Positions 22,893 through 30,744 of a DNA stretch of 46,422 nt are shown in pieces. Under the pieces are notes generated by a model, which worked only from the letters and a program-made list of their open reading frames with translations, searched no databases and was not told where the DNA came from. The translations under genes were made by a program, and so were the position numbers. Origin of the DNA: UMGS172 sp045546915 (GTDB lineage: Bacteria; Bacillota; Clostridia; Oscillospirales; Acutalibacteraceae); assembly GCA_045546915.1 (NCBI GenBank), contig JAZQDU010000015.1:1-46422 (forward strand), written 5' to 3'. Position 1 is the stretch's first letter, and each line of letters begins with the position of its first letter.

Positions 22893-22928
22893 ATGGTGCT
22901 CACCATGGGAGATAAAAAATAATTTTTG
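22893..22928 (+). repeat. 36 bp direct repeat, copy 2 (second argF 3' end)
   Basis: Identical to 21920-21955. The nine bases before it (22884-22892) still encode K-A-V as in argF but with two synonymous differences. Confidence 0.75.
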
Positions 22929-22936
22929 TAAAACTA

Positions 22937-22972
22937 AAAGGCACTACGCAACTTTCTTTGCGTAGTGCCTTT
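22937..22972. terminator. Bidirectional terminator between the arg region and trpB
   Basis: AAAGGCACTACGCAA/TTGCGTAGTGCCTTT, 15 bp stem with a 6 nt loop, followed by TGTTTT. Probably the original argF terminator before the insertion. Confidence 0.9.
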
Positions 22973-22983
22973 GTTTTAAATTT

Positions 22984-24204
22984 TTACCTTATTCCGTAGT
23001 TTTCAATTACGTAGTCCATATCTTTGTCGCCACGGCCGGAAAGGTTTATAAGAATTGAGCCATGGTCCATAGTTTTGGCAAGTTTCATACCGTATGCTAC
23101 TGCATGAGAACTTTCAATTGCAGGGATAATACCCTCCATTTTAGAAAGTTTAAAGAAAGCGTCGATGGTTTCTTCATCATCAATAACATCGTACTTGACA
23201 CGGCCTAAATCTTGCAAGAATGCGTGTTCAGGGCCCGAAGACGGATAGTCAAGACCGCTTGCTACCGAATAAACGGGCGCAGGTTCGCCATTTTCGTCTT
23301 TAAGCATTATACTGTTAAATCCGTGCATAATACCCTCAGTGCCGTATTTAAGGCTTGCGGCATGGTCGCCAAGTTTTGGGCCTCTGCCTAAAGGCTCAAT
23401 GCCGTAAATATCAACAGGGTCATTAAGGAAACCTGCAAAAAGACCGGCAGCGTTACTTCCGCCACCAACACAAGCAACAATGCTTGTTGGTAAATGGCCT
23501 GTCATTTCAATAAACTGCTCTCTTGCTTCAATGCCAACAACACTCTGGAAATCGCGCACCATCATAGGAAACGGATGAGGGCCTAAAACCGAGCCAATGC
23601 AGTAAATACAATCGTTATACTCCTTGCTGTAAGCGTCAAAAGCAGCGTCAACAGCCTCTTTTAAGGTTGCAAGACCATGAGTAACCTCGATAACGTTGGC
23701 ACCCAATATCTTCATACGTGCAACGTTGGGAGCCTGTTTTTTAATATCAACAGAACCCATGTAAATATCACATTCAAGGCCAAAATAAGCGGCAGCAGTT
23801 GCCAAAGCAACACCGTGCTGACCCGCACCCGTTTCGGCGATAACCTTTTTCTTGCCCATATATTTTGCAAGCAAAGCCTCGCCCATACAATGGTTGAGTT
23901 TATGTGCGCCTGAATGGTTAAGGTCTTCTCTTTTTGCATAAAGTTGAACCTTGCCGCCCAAATAATCAGAAAGTCTTTCAAGATGGGTTACGGGAGTAGG
24001 TCTGCCTTGGAACTCTTTTCTGATTCTGCGAAGTTCGGCAATAAACTTTCTCGACTGGCAAATAGAAAAATATGCCTCGGTAATCTCGGCCATAGCGTTT
24101 TTAAGTTTATCATCTATGTATGCGCCGCCGTATTTGCCAAAATAGCCCTCTTTATCGGGATAGTTATTAAAATAAGTTTCAAAATCAACATTGTTAAGTT
24201 TCAT
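22984..24204 (-). CDS. trpB: Tryptophan synthase beta chain, without trpA
   Basis: 406 residues from the ATG at 24204 (GGAGGA before it). PLP enzyme joining indole and serine. PLP lysine in SGAHKLNHCMGEAL, ETGAGQHGVALATAAA, GSVLGPHPFPMMVRDFQSVVGIEA, the phosphate loop CVGGGSNAAGLF, and SGRGDKD at the end. Two differences from the usual enzyme are visible: KLNHCMGEAL in place of the usual KINN, and SVLGPHPFP in place of A..GPHPYP. No trpA or other trp gene lies nearby. Its leader is a T-box with UGG specifier, so its expression responds to uncharged tRNA-Trp. Confidence 0.93.
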   Translation of the reverse strand: MKLNNVDFETYFNNYPDKEGYFGKYGGAYIDDKLKNAMAEITEAYFSICQSRKFIAELRRIRKEFQGRPTPVTHLERLSDYLGGKVQLYAKREDLNHSGAHKLNHCMGEALLAKYMGKKKVIAETGAGQHGVALATAAAYFGLECDIYMGSVDIKKQAPNVARMKILGANVIEVTHGLATLKEAVDAAFDAYSKEYNDCIYCIGSVLGPHPFPMMVRDFQSVVGIEAREQFIEMTGHLPTSIVACVGGGSNAAGLFAGFLNDPVDIYGIEPLGRGPKLGDHAASLKYGTEGIMHGFNSIMLKDENGEPAPVYSVASGLDYPSSGPEHAFLQDLGRVKYDVIDDEETIDAFFKLSKMEGIIPAIESSHAVAYGMKLAKTMDHGSILINLSGRGDKDMDYVIENYGIR

Positions 24205-24320
24205 TTTTAATTCCTCCAAAATATACGTTATTATACCTTATTTAAACCAACTTGTCAATTACAGGCTTGCGCCATCGTTTTGTAAACAACTTCATAAAAA
24301 CCACCTAAAAACAAAAAAAT

Positions 24321-24588
24321 CTTGCCCCTAAAATAAGGGACAAGACATTAAAAATCCTGCGGTACCACCCAAATTGACGAAAAAATCGCCCACTTAAAAC
24401 CCTGTACTTAAAAATACAAGTCGCACTGTAACGGTTGCATTCCGTCGGCTTCTACTAAGGTTTCCCCTTTCGGCCGCCCTCATGGGTCCATTCGCCAAAA
24501 TTTTTGCTACCGTCATCCCACCGCCGACGGCTCTCTTAAAACAAATAAAAAAGGCTACTATTCCCAATCGTAGGTTTCTCTTTTTTTG
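24321..24588 (-). promoter_or_regulatory. T-box leader, tryptophan specifier (UGG)
   Basis: Minus-strand elements in order: AGAGAGCC start of stem I, the GGTGGGAT motif, specifier TGG at 24488-24490 in the context GAATGGACCC-ATGAG, the invariant T-box GGGTGGTACCGC (24359-24370), and the terminator stem CTTGTCCCT/AGGGGCAAG (24321-24344) with a T-run. Uncharged tRNA-Trp would favour the antiterminator and allow trpB transcription. Confidence 0.9.
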
Positions 24589-24589
24589 A

Positions 24590-24618
24590 ATAATACCACC
24601 GTCGACAAAAAATGTCAA
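24590..24618 (-). promoter_or_regulatory. Promoter of the T-box-trpB transcript
   Basis: Minus strand TTGACA (24613-24618), 17 bp spacer, TATTAT (24590-24595). The -35 box overlaps the stop codon of the upstream gene. Confidence 0.85.
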
Positions 24619-25385
24619 GCAATTTTTAAGCCAAACCACAAATACATTACTGCATAAATTATAGGTTGATGCAACATATAAATCAGCAACGTGTGTCGGC
24701 CGATAAAGGCTAACGGCGGTACCAAATTGCATTTAAAAACCCGAGGCGCCTTGCCCGATTTAAAAAATCTGCCTAAAAACGCACCTGCCAAAAACATAAA
24801 AATCCACGGCATTAAAGGATAATAATCGGCAGAAAAAATGTGCACATCAAACCCTAAAACAAACAACAAAAAATTTTGTGGCACCGCCATTAATGGAAGT
24901 TTTAGAGCATCGAAAAATCCTACAAAGCCATATGCCAAACGATAGGTAAACGCAAACATTAAAAGGCAAATAGGAAAACCGGCAGCAAAGGGTATTTTTT
25001 CAATTGCCTTACCCAAAAGTCCATAAAGCAACATAGCAACACCGAAAAAATGCAATATTCCAAAAACAATTATGCTTTCGCGAATAAAAACGGCAGTTAC
25101 TGCGGTAATTACTAGCCCTAACGCAAAGGTTTTGATACCTCTTTTTATATTGCTTCGGCTAAAACAACAGGAAATTCCCGAAATAAGCACCAATACCGAT
25201 ACAAAACAGTCCCGAAAAACATCCATTCCGTAAGACCTGAAAAAAGCATAGTTGCCGCCAAAAAGTTCACTTAAATTATAAAGTACATGATAAACAACAA
25301 CAAGAATTATACAAACCCCTCTTATATTATCAAGCAAATGCCATCTTTGATTGTTGGTTTCGATTAACGTTTTACTGTCGGTCAT
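24615..25385 (-). CDS. DUF1624 / heparan-alpha-glucosaminide acetyltransferase-like membrane protein
   Basis: 256 residues from the ATG at 25385 (AAAAGGAGAACGCT). Seven hydrophobic segments. The start RWHLLDNIRGVCIILVVVYHVLYNL matches the family pattern R...LD..RG..I......H, seen as LDNIRG and VVYHVLY, and the C-terminal IGRHTLLIYMLHQPIIY is also typical. The relatives transfer acetyl groups across membranes to amino sugars; in bacteria the substrate is usually unknown. No terminator lies after it; the trpB promoter starts at its last codon. Confidence 0.85.
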   Translation of the reverse strand: MTDSKTLIETNNQRWHLLDNIRGVCIILVVVYHVLYNLSELFGGNYAFFRSYGMDVFRDCFVSVLVLISGISCCFSRSNIKRGIKTFALGLVITAVTAVFIRESIIVFGILHFFGVAMLLYGLLGKAIEKIPFAAGFPICLLMFAFTYRLAYGFVGFFDALKLPLMAVPQNFLLFVLGFDVHIFSADYYPLMPWIFMFLAGAFLGRFFKSGKAPRVFKCNLVPPLAFIGRHTLLIYMLHQPIIYAVMYLWFGLKIA

Positions 25386-25470
25386 AGCGTTCTCCTTTTT
25401 AATCATGTATTTAGTGTAGCATTTTTATAAGTTGCCGTAAAGAGTTTTTACAAAAAAATAGGCTTTTGTT

Positions 25471-25498
25471 TTGAAAACACAAAAATTTATGCTATAAT
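25471..25498 (+). promoter_or_regulatory. Promoter of the 1-phosphofructokinase-like gene
   Basis: TTGAAA (25471-25476), 16 bp spacer, TATAAT (25493-25498). Confidence 0.75.
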
Positions 25499-25527
25499 AA
25501 AGTAAAATCTCAAAAGAGGTGATTTTT

Positions 25528-26436
25528 TTGATATATACTGTTACTTTCAACCCCGCCATAGACTATTGTTTAACCTTACCTTGCCTTTTACAAGGCGAAA
25601 TTAACCGCTCGACCGACGAGAAAATATTTGTTGGCGGTAAAGGCATAAACGTTTCACTTGTCTTAAAAGAATTTGGTTTTAATTCAACTGCACTCGGTTT
25701 TGTTGCAGGGTTTACGGGTGGATATATTGAAAATGAACTAAAAAATGCCGACATTAAAACAGACTTTGTGCATTTAAAAAGTGGTTTCTCACGCATTAAT
25801 GTTAAACTTCGCAGTGCACACGAAACCGATATAAACGCTTTGGGACCAAACATTTCACCCGAAGAATTAAACGAATTTTTATTGAAAATTGACGCTTTGA
25901 AAGACGTCGACATCCTTATCCTTTCGGGAAGTATACCGAAAACTTTACCCGACGATATGTATAGCCAAATACTTTTAAAACTTAAAAATAAATCTGTAAA
26001 AACGGTGGTAGATGCCCAAGGAGACCTACTCAAAAACACCCTTGAATACCATCCATTTTTAATAAAACCCAATCACAAGGAGTTATCGGAAATTTTAAAA
26101 ACACCCATTAACACATTAGAAGATGCCTTAATGGGTGCCGAAAAATTGCAACAAGCAGGCGCTTTAAACGTTCTTGTAACCTTGGCAGAAAAAGGTGCTG
26201 TTTTGCTTGACCAAAACGGCAACCGATACAAAATTACTGCGCCAAAAGGAAAACTTATAAACTCGGTCGGCGCAGGCGACTCTACCGTTGCAGGTTTTAT
26301 TTCGGGATATTTAGCCACGAAAGATTTTAACCACGCGCTGAAATTAGGTATAGCATCGGGTAGCGCGACAGCCTTTAGCGAAGGGCTTGCCGGCGCAAAA
26401 GAAATTACCGATTGCTTTAACACAATAAACAAATAA
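25528..26436 (+). CDS. 1-phosphofructokinase family sugar kinase
   Basis: 302 residues from TTG 25528, chosen because AGGTGA lies six bases before it; GTG at 25519 overlaps that site. Starts IYTVTFNPAIDYCLTLP as in FruK/LacC enzymes. Substrate motif GGKGINVSLVLKEFG, LSGSIPKTLP, KPNHKELSEIL, and catalytic GAGDSTVAGFISGY. Phosphorylates fructose-1-phosphate (FruK) or tagatose-6-phosphate (LacC). No PTS component or fruR is beside it, so the exact substrate stays open; FruK is the more frequent case. Confidence 0.88.
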   Translation: MIYTVTFNPAIDYCLTLPCLLQGEINRSTDEKIFVGGKGINVSLVLKEFGFNSTALGFVAGFTGGYIENELKNADIKTDFVHLKSGFSRINVKLRSAHETDINALGPNISPEELNEFLLKIDALKDVDILILSGSIPKTLPDDMYSQILLKLKNKSVKTVVDAQGDLLKNTLEYHPFLIKPNHKELSEILKTPINTLEDALMGAEKLQQAGALNVLVTLAEKGAVLLDQNGNRYKITAPKGKLINSVGAGDSTVAGFISGYLATKDFNHALKLGIASGSATAFSEGLAGAKEITDCFNTINK

Positions 26437-26470
26437 AAAAGCTGTGTACCCAAAAGTACACAGCTTTTTT
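26435..26470. terminator. Bidirectional terminator
   Basis: AAAAAAGCTGTGTAC/GTACACAGCTTTTTT with a 6 nt loop, between convergent genes. Confidence 0.9.
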
Positions 26471-27378
26471 TATAATTTAATCGAATCGGCATACTCACAA
26501 GCTGCAATAGCGGCAACAGCTCCGTCGCCCGAAGCAGTTGCTACCTGTCGAATAGATTTTGTGCGGCAGTCACCTGCTACAAAGAAACCTTCTCTTGATG
26601 TCTTGCAATCCTCACCCGCTATTATGTATCCTCTCTCATCGATATCAACAAGATTCGATACAATTTCATTTTGCGGTATAAGACCAATTGCAACAAACAT
26701 ACCGTCAAGTTCTAAAGTGTGTTGCTCACCGTCATTGTTTTTAACCACAATGCCTTTGAGTTCATCTTCACCAATAAGACTTTCGACAACAGTGCCGAGT
26801 ACAACCTCAACATTGGCTTTTTCTTTCAATTTTTCTTGCAGTTTGGCTTCACCGGTAAGAAAATCAAGATTTTGAATAACAATAACCTTTTTTGCCAAAT
26901 CAGAAAGCAAAATTGCCTCTTGCAAAGCCGAGTTTCCTCCGCCTATAACGGCTACTGTTTTGCCCTCATAAAAAGCGCCATCGCACACCGCACAAAACGA
27001 AATACCGTTACCAACAAGATTTTCTTCATTTGGAAGACCTAAAAGGCGGTGCTTTGCGCCGGTAGCAATAATGACCGATTTGCCCTCAAAATCGCCCGAA
27101 TCGGTATGAACAGTTTTGAGTTTTCCGTCGGTAATCGACAAAACTTCAGCGCATTCAACCTCGGCCTCTTGTCCTAAAACCTGTTCAACCAATTTTTCAG
27201 CAAACTCGTTACCCGTTACCTCGGCAAAACCGGGGATGTTTTCAACCTTGGGTGAATAGGTTATTTGACCACCAAAACTGCCCTTTTCTATTACAAGCGC
27301 AGATTTATTTGCCCTCTTAGCATAGAGGGCGGCGACAAGCCCTGCAGGGCCGCCGCCGACAACTATAACATCATACAT
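26470..27378 (-). CDS. trxB: Thioredoxin reductase
   Basis: 302 residues. FAD site VVGGGPAGLVAALYA, redox pair CAVC (Cys129, Cys132), NADPH site VIGGGNSALQEA, and the closing DCRTKSIRQVATASGDGAVAA. Electrons pass from NADPH through FAD to a thioredoxin-type partner. It lies 9 bp after nrdD, whose product ends in a CPNC thioredoxin-like domain, so that domain is a likely electron acceptor. Some anaerobes use ferredoxin in place of NADPH; the GGGNSA motif is present here but the downstream nucleotide-specifying residues (following VIVIQN) differ from the usual HRR. Confidence 0.9.
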   Translation of the reverse strand: MYDVIVVGGGPAGLVAALYAKRANKSALVIEKGSFGGQITYSPKVENIPGFAEVTGNEFAEKLVEQVLGQEAEVECAEVLSITDGKLKTVHTDSGDFEGKSVIIATGAKHRLLGLPNEENLVGNGISFCAVCDGAFYEGKTVAVIGGGNSALQEAILLSDLAKKVIVIQNLDFLTGEAKLQEKLKEKANVEVVLGTVVESLIGEDELKGIVVKNNDGEQHTLELDGMFVAIGLIPQNEIVSNLVDIDERGYIIAGEDCKTSREGFFVAGDCRTKSIRQVATASGDGAVAAIAACEYADSIKL

Positions 27379-27387
27379 AATTTTTCT

Positions 27388-29751
27388 TTATGCTCCCAAC
27401 ATTTTCTTGATATCGGAAACACCGGCAAACTTAGAAACAACACCGTCTTTAACAACTACAAGAGTGGGTGCCTGTTTAATTCCAAAAGAAGTTGCCATAT
27501 CAGCATGCTCGTTAGCAAGCAATTTTTCATACTTAAAGCCTGCCTTATCAAGCAAAGCGCATGCTATTTTGCAGTTGGGGCAAGTAGCAGTTGTGAAAAG
27601 CCAAACACCATCGTTTGCCTTGTTTTCACAAGCACAAGTTTCTTCTGCCTTTACAACACCATCACGTGTAAGTTTAGAATTGGCAATATCATAAACCTTG
27701 CGGTCTTTATACTCCTGAGATTTACCGTCGTTCCAGTTCTGAACAGGACGATAGTAACCGGTAATACGGCTATAAACCTCGGTCTTTTCACCACATTCGG
27801 GGCAGGTATAAGCCTCGCCTGCGATATAACCATGGTTTTTACATACCGAGTAGGTAGGAGACATGGTATAGTAAGGAAGTTTATAGTTTTCAGCAATCTT
27901 TCTTACAAGGTTTGCTGCTGCCTTCCAATCGGGAAGTTTTTCACCCAAGAAGGCATGGAAAACAGTACCCGAAGTGTAAAGAGTCTGCAATTCATCCTGA
28001 ACGTCAAGTGCCGAGAAAATATCAGCAGTATAACCAACAGGCAAGTGTGAACTGTTAGTGTAGTAAGGAGTCTCGCCCTCACCTCTGCCGGCAGTAATAA
28101 TGTCAGGATAATGCTTAAGGTCGTGCTTTGCAAGACGGAAAGCGGTCGACTCTGCAGGAGTAGCTTCCAAGTTATAAAGGTCACCATACTCAACCTGATA
28201 GTCGGACAAGCGCTCACGCATATGGTTAAGAACATCTTTAGTGAACTGCTGAGTCTTTTCATTGGTAAGGTCAGCCCCTAACCACTTAGCGTTAAGACCA
28301 ACCTCGTTCATACCAACAAGACCAATTGTTGAGAAGTGGTTATTAAAGGTGCCAAGATATCTCTTGGTGTAGGGATAAAGACCTGCATCAAGCAACTTGG
28401 TTATAACAGTACGTTTTACTTTAAGTGAACGTGCCGAAATATCCATCATTTTATCAAGTCTTGCATAGAAATCTGCTTCGTCTTTAGCAAGATAAGCGAT
28501 TCTCGGCATATTGATAGTTACAACGCCGACAGAACCGGTCGACTCACCGCTACCGAAGAAACCACCCGATTTTTTACGGAGTTCTCTAAGGTCAAGACGG
28601 AGTCGGCAGCACATCGAACGAACATCCGAAGGTTCCATATCGCTGTTGATATAGTTAGAGAAATAAGGTGTGCCGTATTTTGCGGTCATTTCAAAGAGAA
28701 GCTTATTGTTCTCGGTTTCAGACCAGTCAAAATCACGAGTAATTGAATAGGTAGGAATAGGATACTGGAATCCACGGCCGTTAGCATCGCCTTCAATCAT
28801 GATTTCGATAAACGCACGGTTTACCATATCCATTTCGGCCTTACAATCTTTATACTTGAAGTCCATTTCCTTACCGCCAACAATACAGTTGAGTTCGGCA
28901 AGGTCGTTAGGAACTGTCCAGTCAAGAGTGATATTGGTAAAGGGTGACTGTGTACCCCAACGAGAAGGAGTGTTTACGCCATAGATAAAGCTCTGAATAC
29001 ACTGCTTAACCTCTCTGTAAGTAAGGTTATCAACCTTAACAAACGGTGCAAGATAGGTATCAAACGACGAGAATGCCTGAGCGCCTGCCCACTCATTCTG
29101 CATAATTCCAAGGAAGTTTACCATCTGATTGCAGAGGGTTGACAAATGGCTTGCAGGTGCTGAAGTAATCTTTCCGGGAACACCGCCAAGACCTTCTTGA
29201 ATAAGTTGTTTTAACGACCAACCTGCGCAATAACCGGTAAGCATCGAAAGGTCATGAATGTGAATATCTGCATTGCGGTGAGCATTGCCGATTTCGTCAT
29301 CATAAATTTCTGACAACCAGTAGTTAGCAGTAACTGCGCCCGAGTTTGAAAGAATAAGTCCGCCAACCGAATAAGTAACAGTAGAGTTTTCTTTAACGCG
29401 CCAGTCGTTTACATTAAGATAGTTGTCAATGATTGCCTTATAGTCAACCATTGTTGCAGTAAGGTTACGAACCTTCTCTCTCTGACGACGGTAAATAATG
29501 TATGCTTTAGCAACATCATCATAACCGGCTTTGATAAGAACCGACTCAACACTGTCCTGAATGTTTTCAACAGTAATAGCCTGATCCTCAATCTTAGGTT
29601 CAAATGCTGCAGTTACCTTTAATGCCAAAAAGTCGATAACATCATCGTTATACTGTTTGTTGCATGCTTCAAACGCCTGCTTAATGGCGGTACTGATTTT
29701 AGCAAGGTCAAAAGACGCTATTTTACCGTCACGCTTAATTACGTTATACAT
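27388..29751 (-). CDS. nrdD: Anaerobic (class III) ribonucleoside-triphosphate reductase with fused C-terminal thioredoxin-like domain
   Basis: 787 residues. N-terminal ATP-cone (about 1-95, VIKRDGKIASFDLAKI), then the ten-strand barrel with candidate active-site cysteines in GYCAGWS and RSMCCRLRLD, a zinc site (CKNHGY...CPECG), and the glycyl-radical Gly near 665 in RITGYYRPVQNWNDG. After about residue 713 a ~74-residue thioredoxin/glutaredoxin-like domain is fused, with CPNC at about 724-727 and cis-Pro in KQAPTLVV. Reduces NTPs to dNTPs without oxygen after activation by NrdG. Ribosome site GGGAGG. Two NrdR-type boxes lie at its promoter. Confidence 0.95.
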   Translation of the reverse strand: MYNVIKRDGKIASFDLAKISTAIKQAFEACNKQYNDDVIDFLALKVTAAFEPKIEDQAITVENIQDSVESVLIKAGYDDVAKAYIIYRRQREKVRNLTATMVDYKAIIDNYLNVNDWRVKENSTVTYSVGGLILSNSGAVTANYWLSEIYDDEIGNAHRNADIHIHDLSMLTGYCAGWSLKQLIQEGLGGVPGKITSAPASHLSTLCNQMVNFLGIMQNEWAGAQAFSSFDTYLAPFVKVDNLTYREVKQCIQSFIYGVNTPSRWGTQSPFTNITLDWTVPNDLAELNCIVGGKEMDFKYKDCKAEMDMVNRAFIEIMIEGDANGRGFQYPIPTYSITRDFDWSETENNKLLFEMTAKYGTPYFSNYINSDMEPSDVRSMCCRLRLDLRELRKKSGGFFGSGESTGSVGVVTINMPRIAYLAKDEADFYARLDKMMDISARSLKVKRTVITKLLDAGLYPYTKRYLGTFNNHFSTIGLVGMNEVGLNAKWLGADLTNEKTQQFTKDVLNHMRERLSDYQVEYGDLYNLEATPAESTAFRLAKHDLKHYPDIITAGRGEGETPYYTNSSHLPVGYTADIFSALDVQDELQTLYTSGTVFHAFLGEKLPDWKAAANLVRKIAENYKLPYYTMSPTYSVCKNHGYIAGEAYTCPECGEKTEVYSRITGYYRPVQNWNDGKSQEYKDRKVYDIANSKLTRDGVVKAEETCACENKANDGVWLFTTATCPNCKIACALLDKAGFKYEKLLANEHADMATSFGIKQAPTLVVVKDGVVSKFAGVSDIKKMLGA

Positions 29752-29787
29752 TTTATATCCTCCCTTTTCTTTTCACTTTTACCGCAA

Positions 29788-29803
29788 ACACAATATATTG
29801 CGG
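29788..29803. promoter_or_regulatory. NrdR-type box 2
   Basis: CAATATATTG core (29791-29800) in ACACAATATATTGCGG, matching acaCwAtATaTwGtgt except in the last four bases; 43 bp centre-to-centre from box 1, i.e. about four helical turns. Confidence 0.65.
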
Positions 29804-29825
29804 TTTTTTTGTGTGTCCGTGCTCT

Positions 29826-29854
29826 ATTATACGGAATATATTGTGTTCTGTCAA
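29826..29854 (-). promoter_or_regulatory. Promoter of nrdD-trxB
   Basis: Minus strand TTGACA (29849-29854), 17 bp spacer, TATAAT (29826-29831): exact consensus. NrdR-type box 1 fills the spacer. Confidence 0.88.
29831..29846. promoter_or_regulatory. NrdR-type box 1
   Basis: ACGGAATATATTGTGT; AATATATT core with one good GTGT arm, located between -35 and -10 of nrdD. Confidence 0.65.
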
Positions 29855-29884
29855 CACCTTTTTTTCAATATCTTGTGTTTTTTA

Positions 29885-30577
29885 TCAAATTCCGCGAATT
29901 TTGGCACTTTCGACAAATTTTAACGCGACATTGCACATTTGTAACATATCCTCGGCCGAAACGGCGGTTAAATTTTGCCCAATTAAGTCCCCCGAGTCGA
30001 CAAAATGCTGCAAAAAATACCTTTTTGCGCCCTTTATGCGACTTGCCAGTGCTTTTATATCGTCAACATTGTGCAACTCGGCAACAACGGTTGTTCTGAA
30101 CTCATAATCGACCGCGTTCGACAAAAGAAAATCAATGCTCTCTTCTATATATTGTGTATCAAAACCTTCAATTCCTACACACTTGCCGTAATTTTCCATT
30201 GAGCCTTTTATATCCATTGCAACGTAATCTACAAGACCTTTTTGTACCAATTTTTTTAATTTTTGGGGAAAACTTCCGTTTGTATCAAGTTTTACCGAAT
30301 ACCCCAAACCTTTTACTTTTATTAAAAAATCCTCTAACCCATGTTGCAAAAGCGGTTCACCGCCGGTAACGCAAACACCGTCAAGCAAGCCTTGTCTTTT
30401 CTCAAGAAAACTTAAAACCTCTTGCTCGGTATAAGTTTCAAGATTTTCAATATGGGTTACGAGTGACGCGTTATGACAAAACGGGCAACGAAAATTACAC
30501 CCCGCCAAAAACAAAGTACAAGCCGTTTTTTCGGGGAAATCGAGCAACGTCAATTTTTGAAAACCGTTAAAAATCAT
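29885..30577 (-). CDS. nrdG: Anaerobic ribonucleoside-triphosphate reductase activating protein (radical SAM)
   Basis: 230 residues. The [4Fe-4S] motif is CNFRCPFC, followed by the VTGGEPLLQ SAM-binding loop. The opening FNGFQKLTLLDFPEKTACTLF is typical of the longer NrdG group of Firmicutes. It forms the glycyl radical on NrdD using S-adenosylmethionine. It is upstream of nrdD on the same strand, but a strong regulated promoter separates them, so nrdD can be expressed alone. Confidence 0.93.
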   Translation of the reverse strand: MIFNGFQKLTLLDFPEKTACTLFLAGCNFRCPFCHNASLVTHIENLETYTEQEVLSFLEKRQGLLDGVCVTGGEPLLQHGLEDFLIKVKGLGYSVKLDTNGSFPQKLKKLVQKGLVDYVAMDIKGSMENYGKCVGIEGFDTQYIEESIDFLLSNAVDYEFRTTVVAELHNVDDIKALASRIKGAKRYFLQHFVDSGDLIGQNLTAVSAEDMLQMCNVALKFVESAKIRGI

Positions 30578-30682
30578 AAATCTACCTACTTTAAAAACTA
30601 TTTATTTTAATATACCATTTTAAGCAACTGTTTTCAAGGCATGGGCAATTACTAATTGTAAAATTTTTGACAAAACAAAAAC

Positions 30683-30711
30683 TTGTATTAACACACAAAT
30701 TATATTATACT
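30683..30711 (+). promoter_or_regulatory. Promoter of the PlsC-like gene
   Basis: TTGTAT (30683-30688), 17 bp spacer, TATACT (30706-30711). Confidence 0.65.
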
Positions 30712-30744
30712 AATTTTATAGGGGCTTAACAACGGAGGAAATTT

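Noticed and set aside
24205..24219. TTG start at 24219 for trpB
   Set aside because: The TTGGAGGA sequence is the ribosome site itself; ATG at 24204 is at the right distance.
29809..30107. Two overlapping plus-strand frames at the nrdD promoter and nrdG end
   Set aside because: They cover the nrdD promoter region and lie antisense to nrdG; no start signal.
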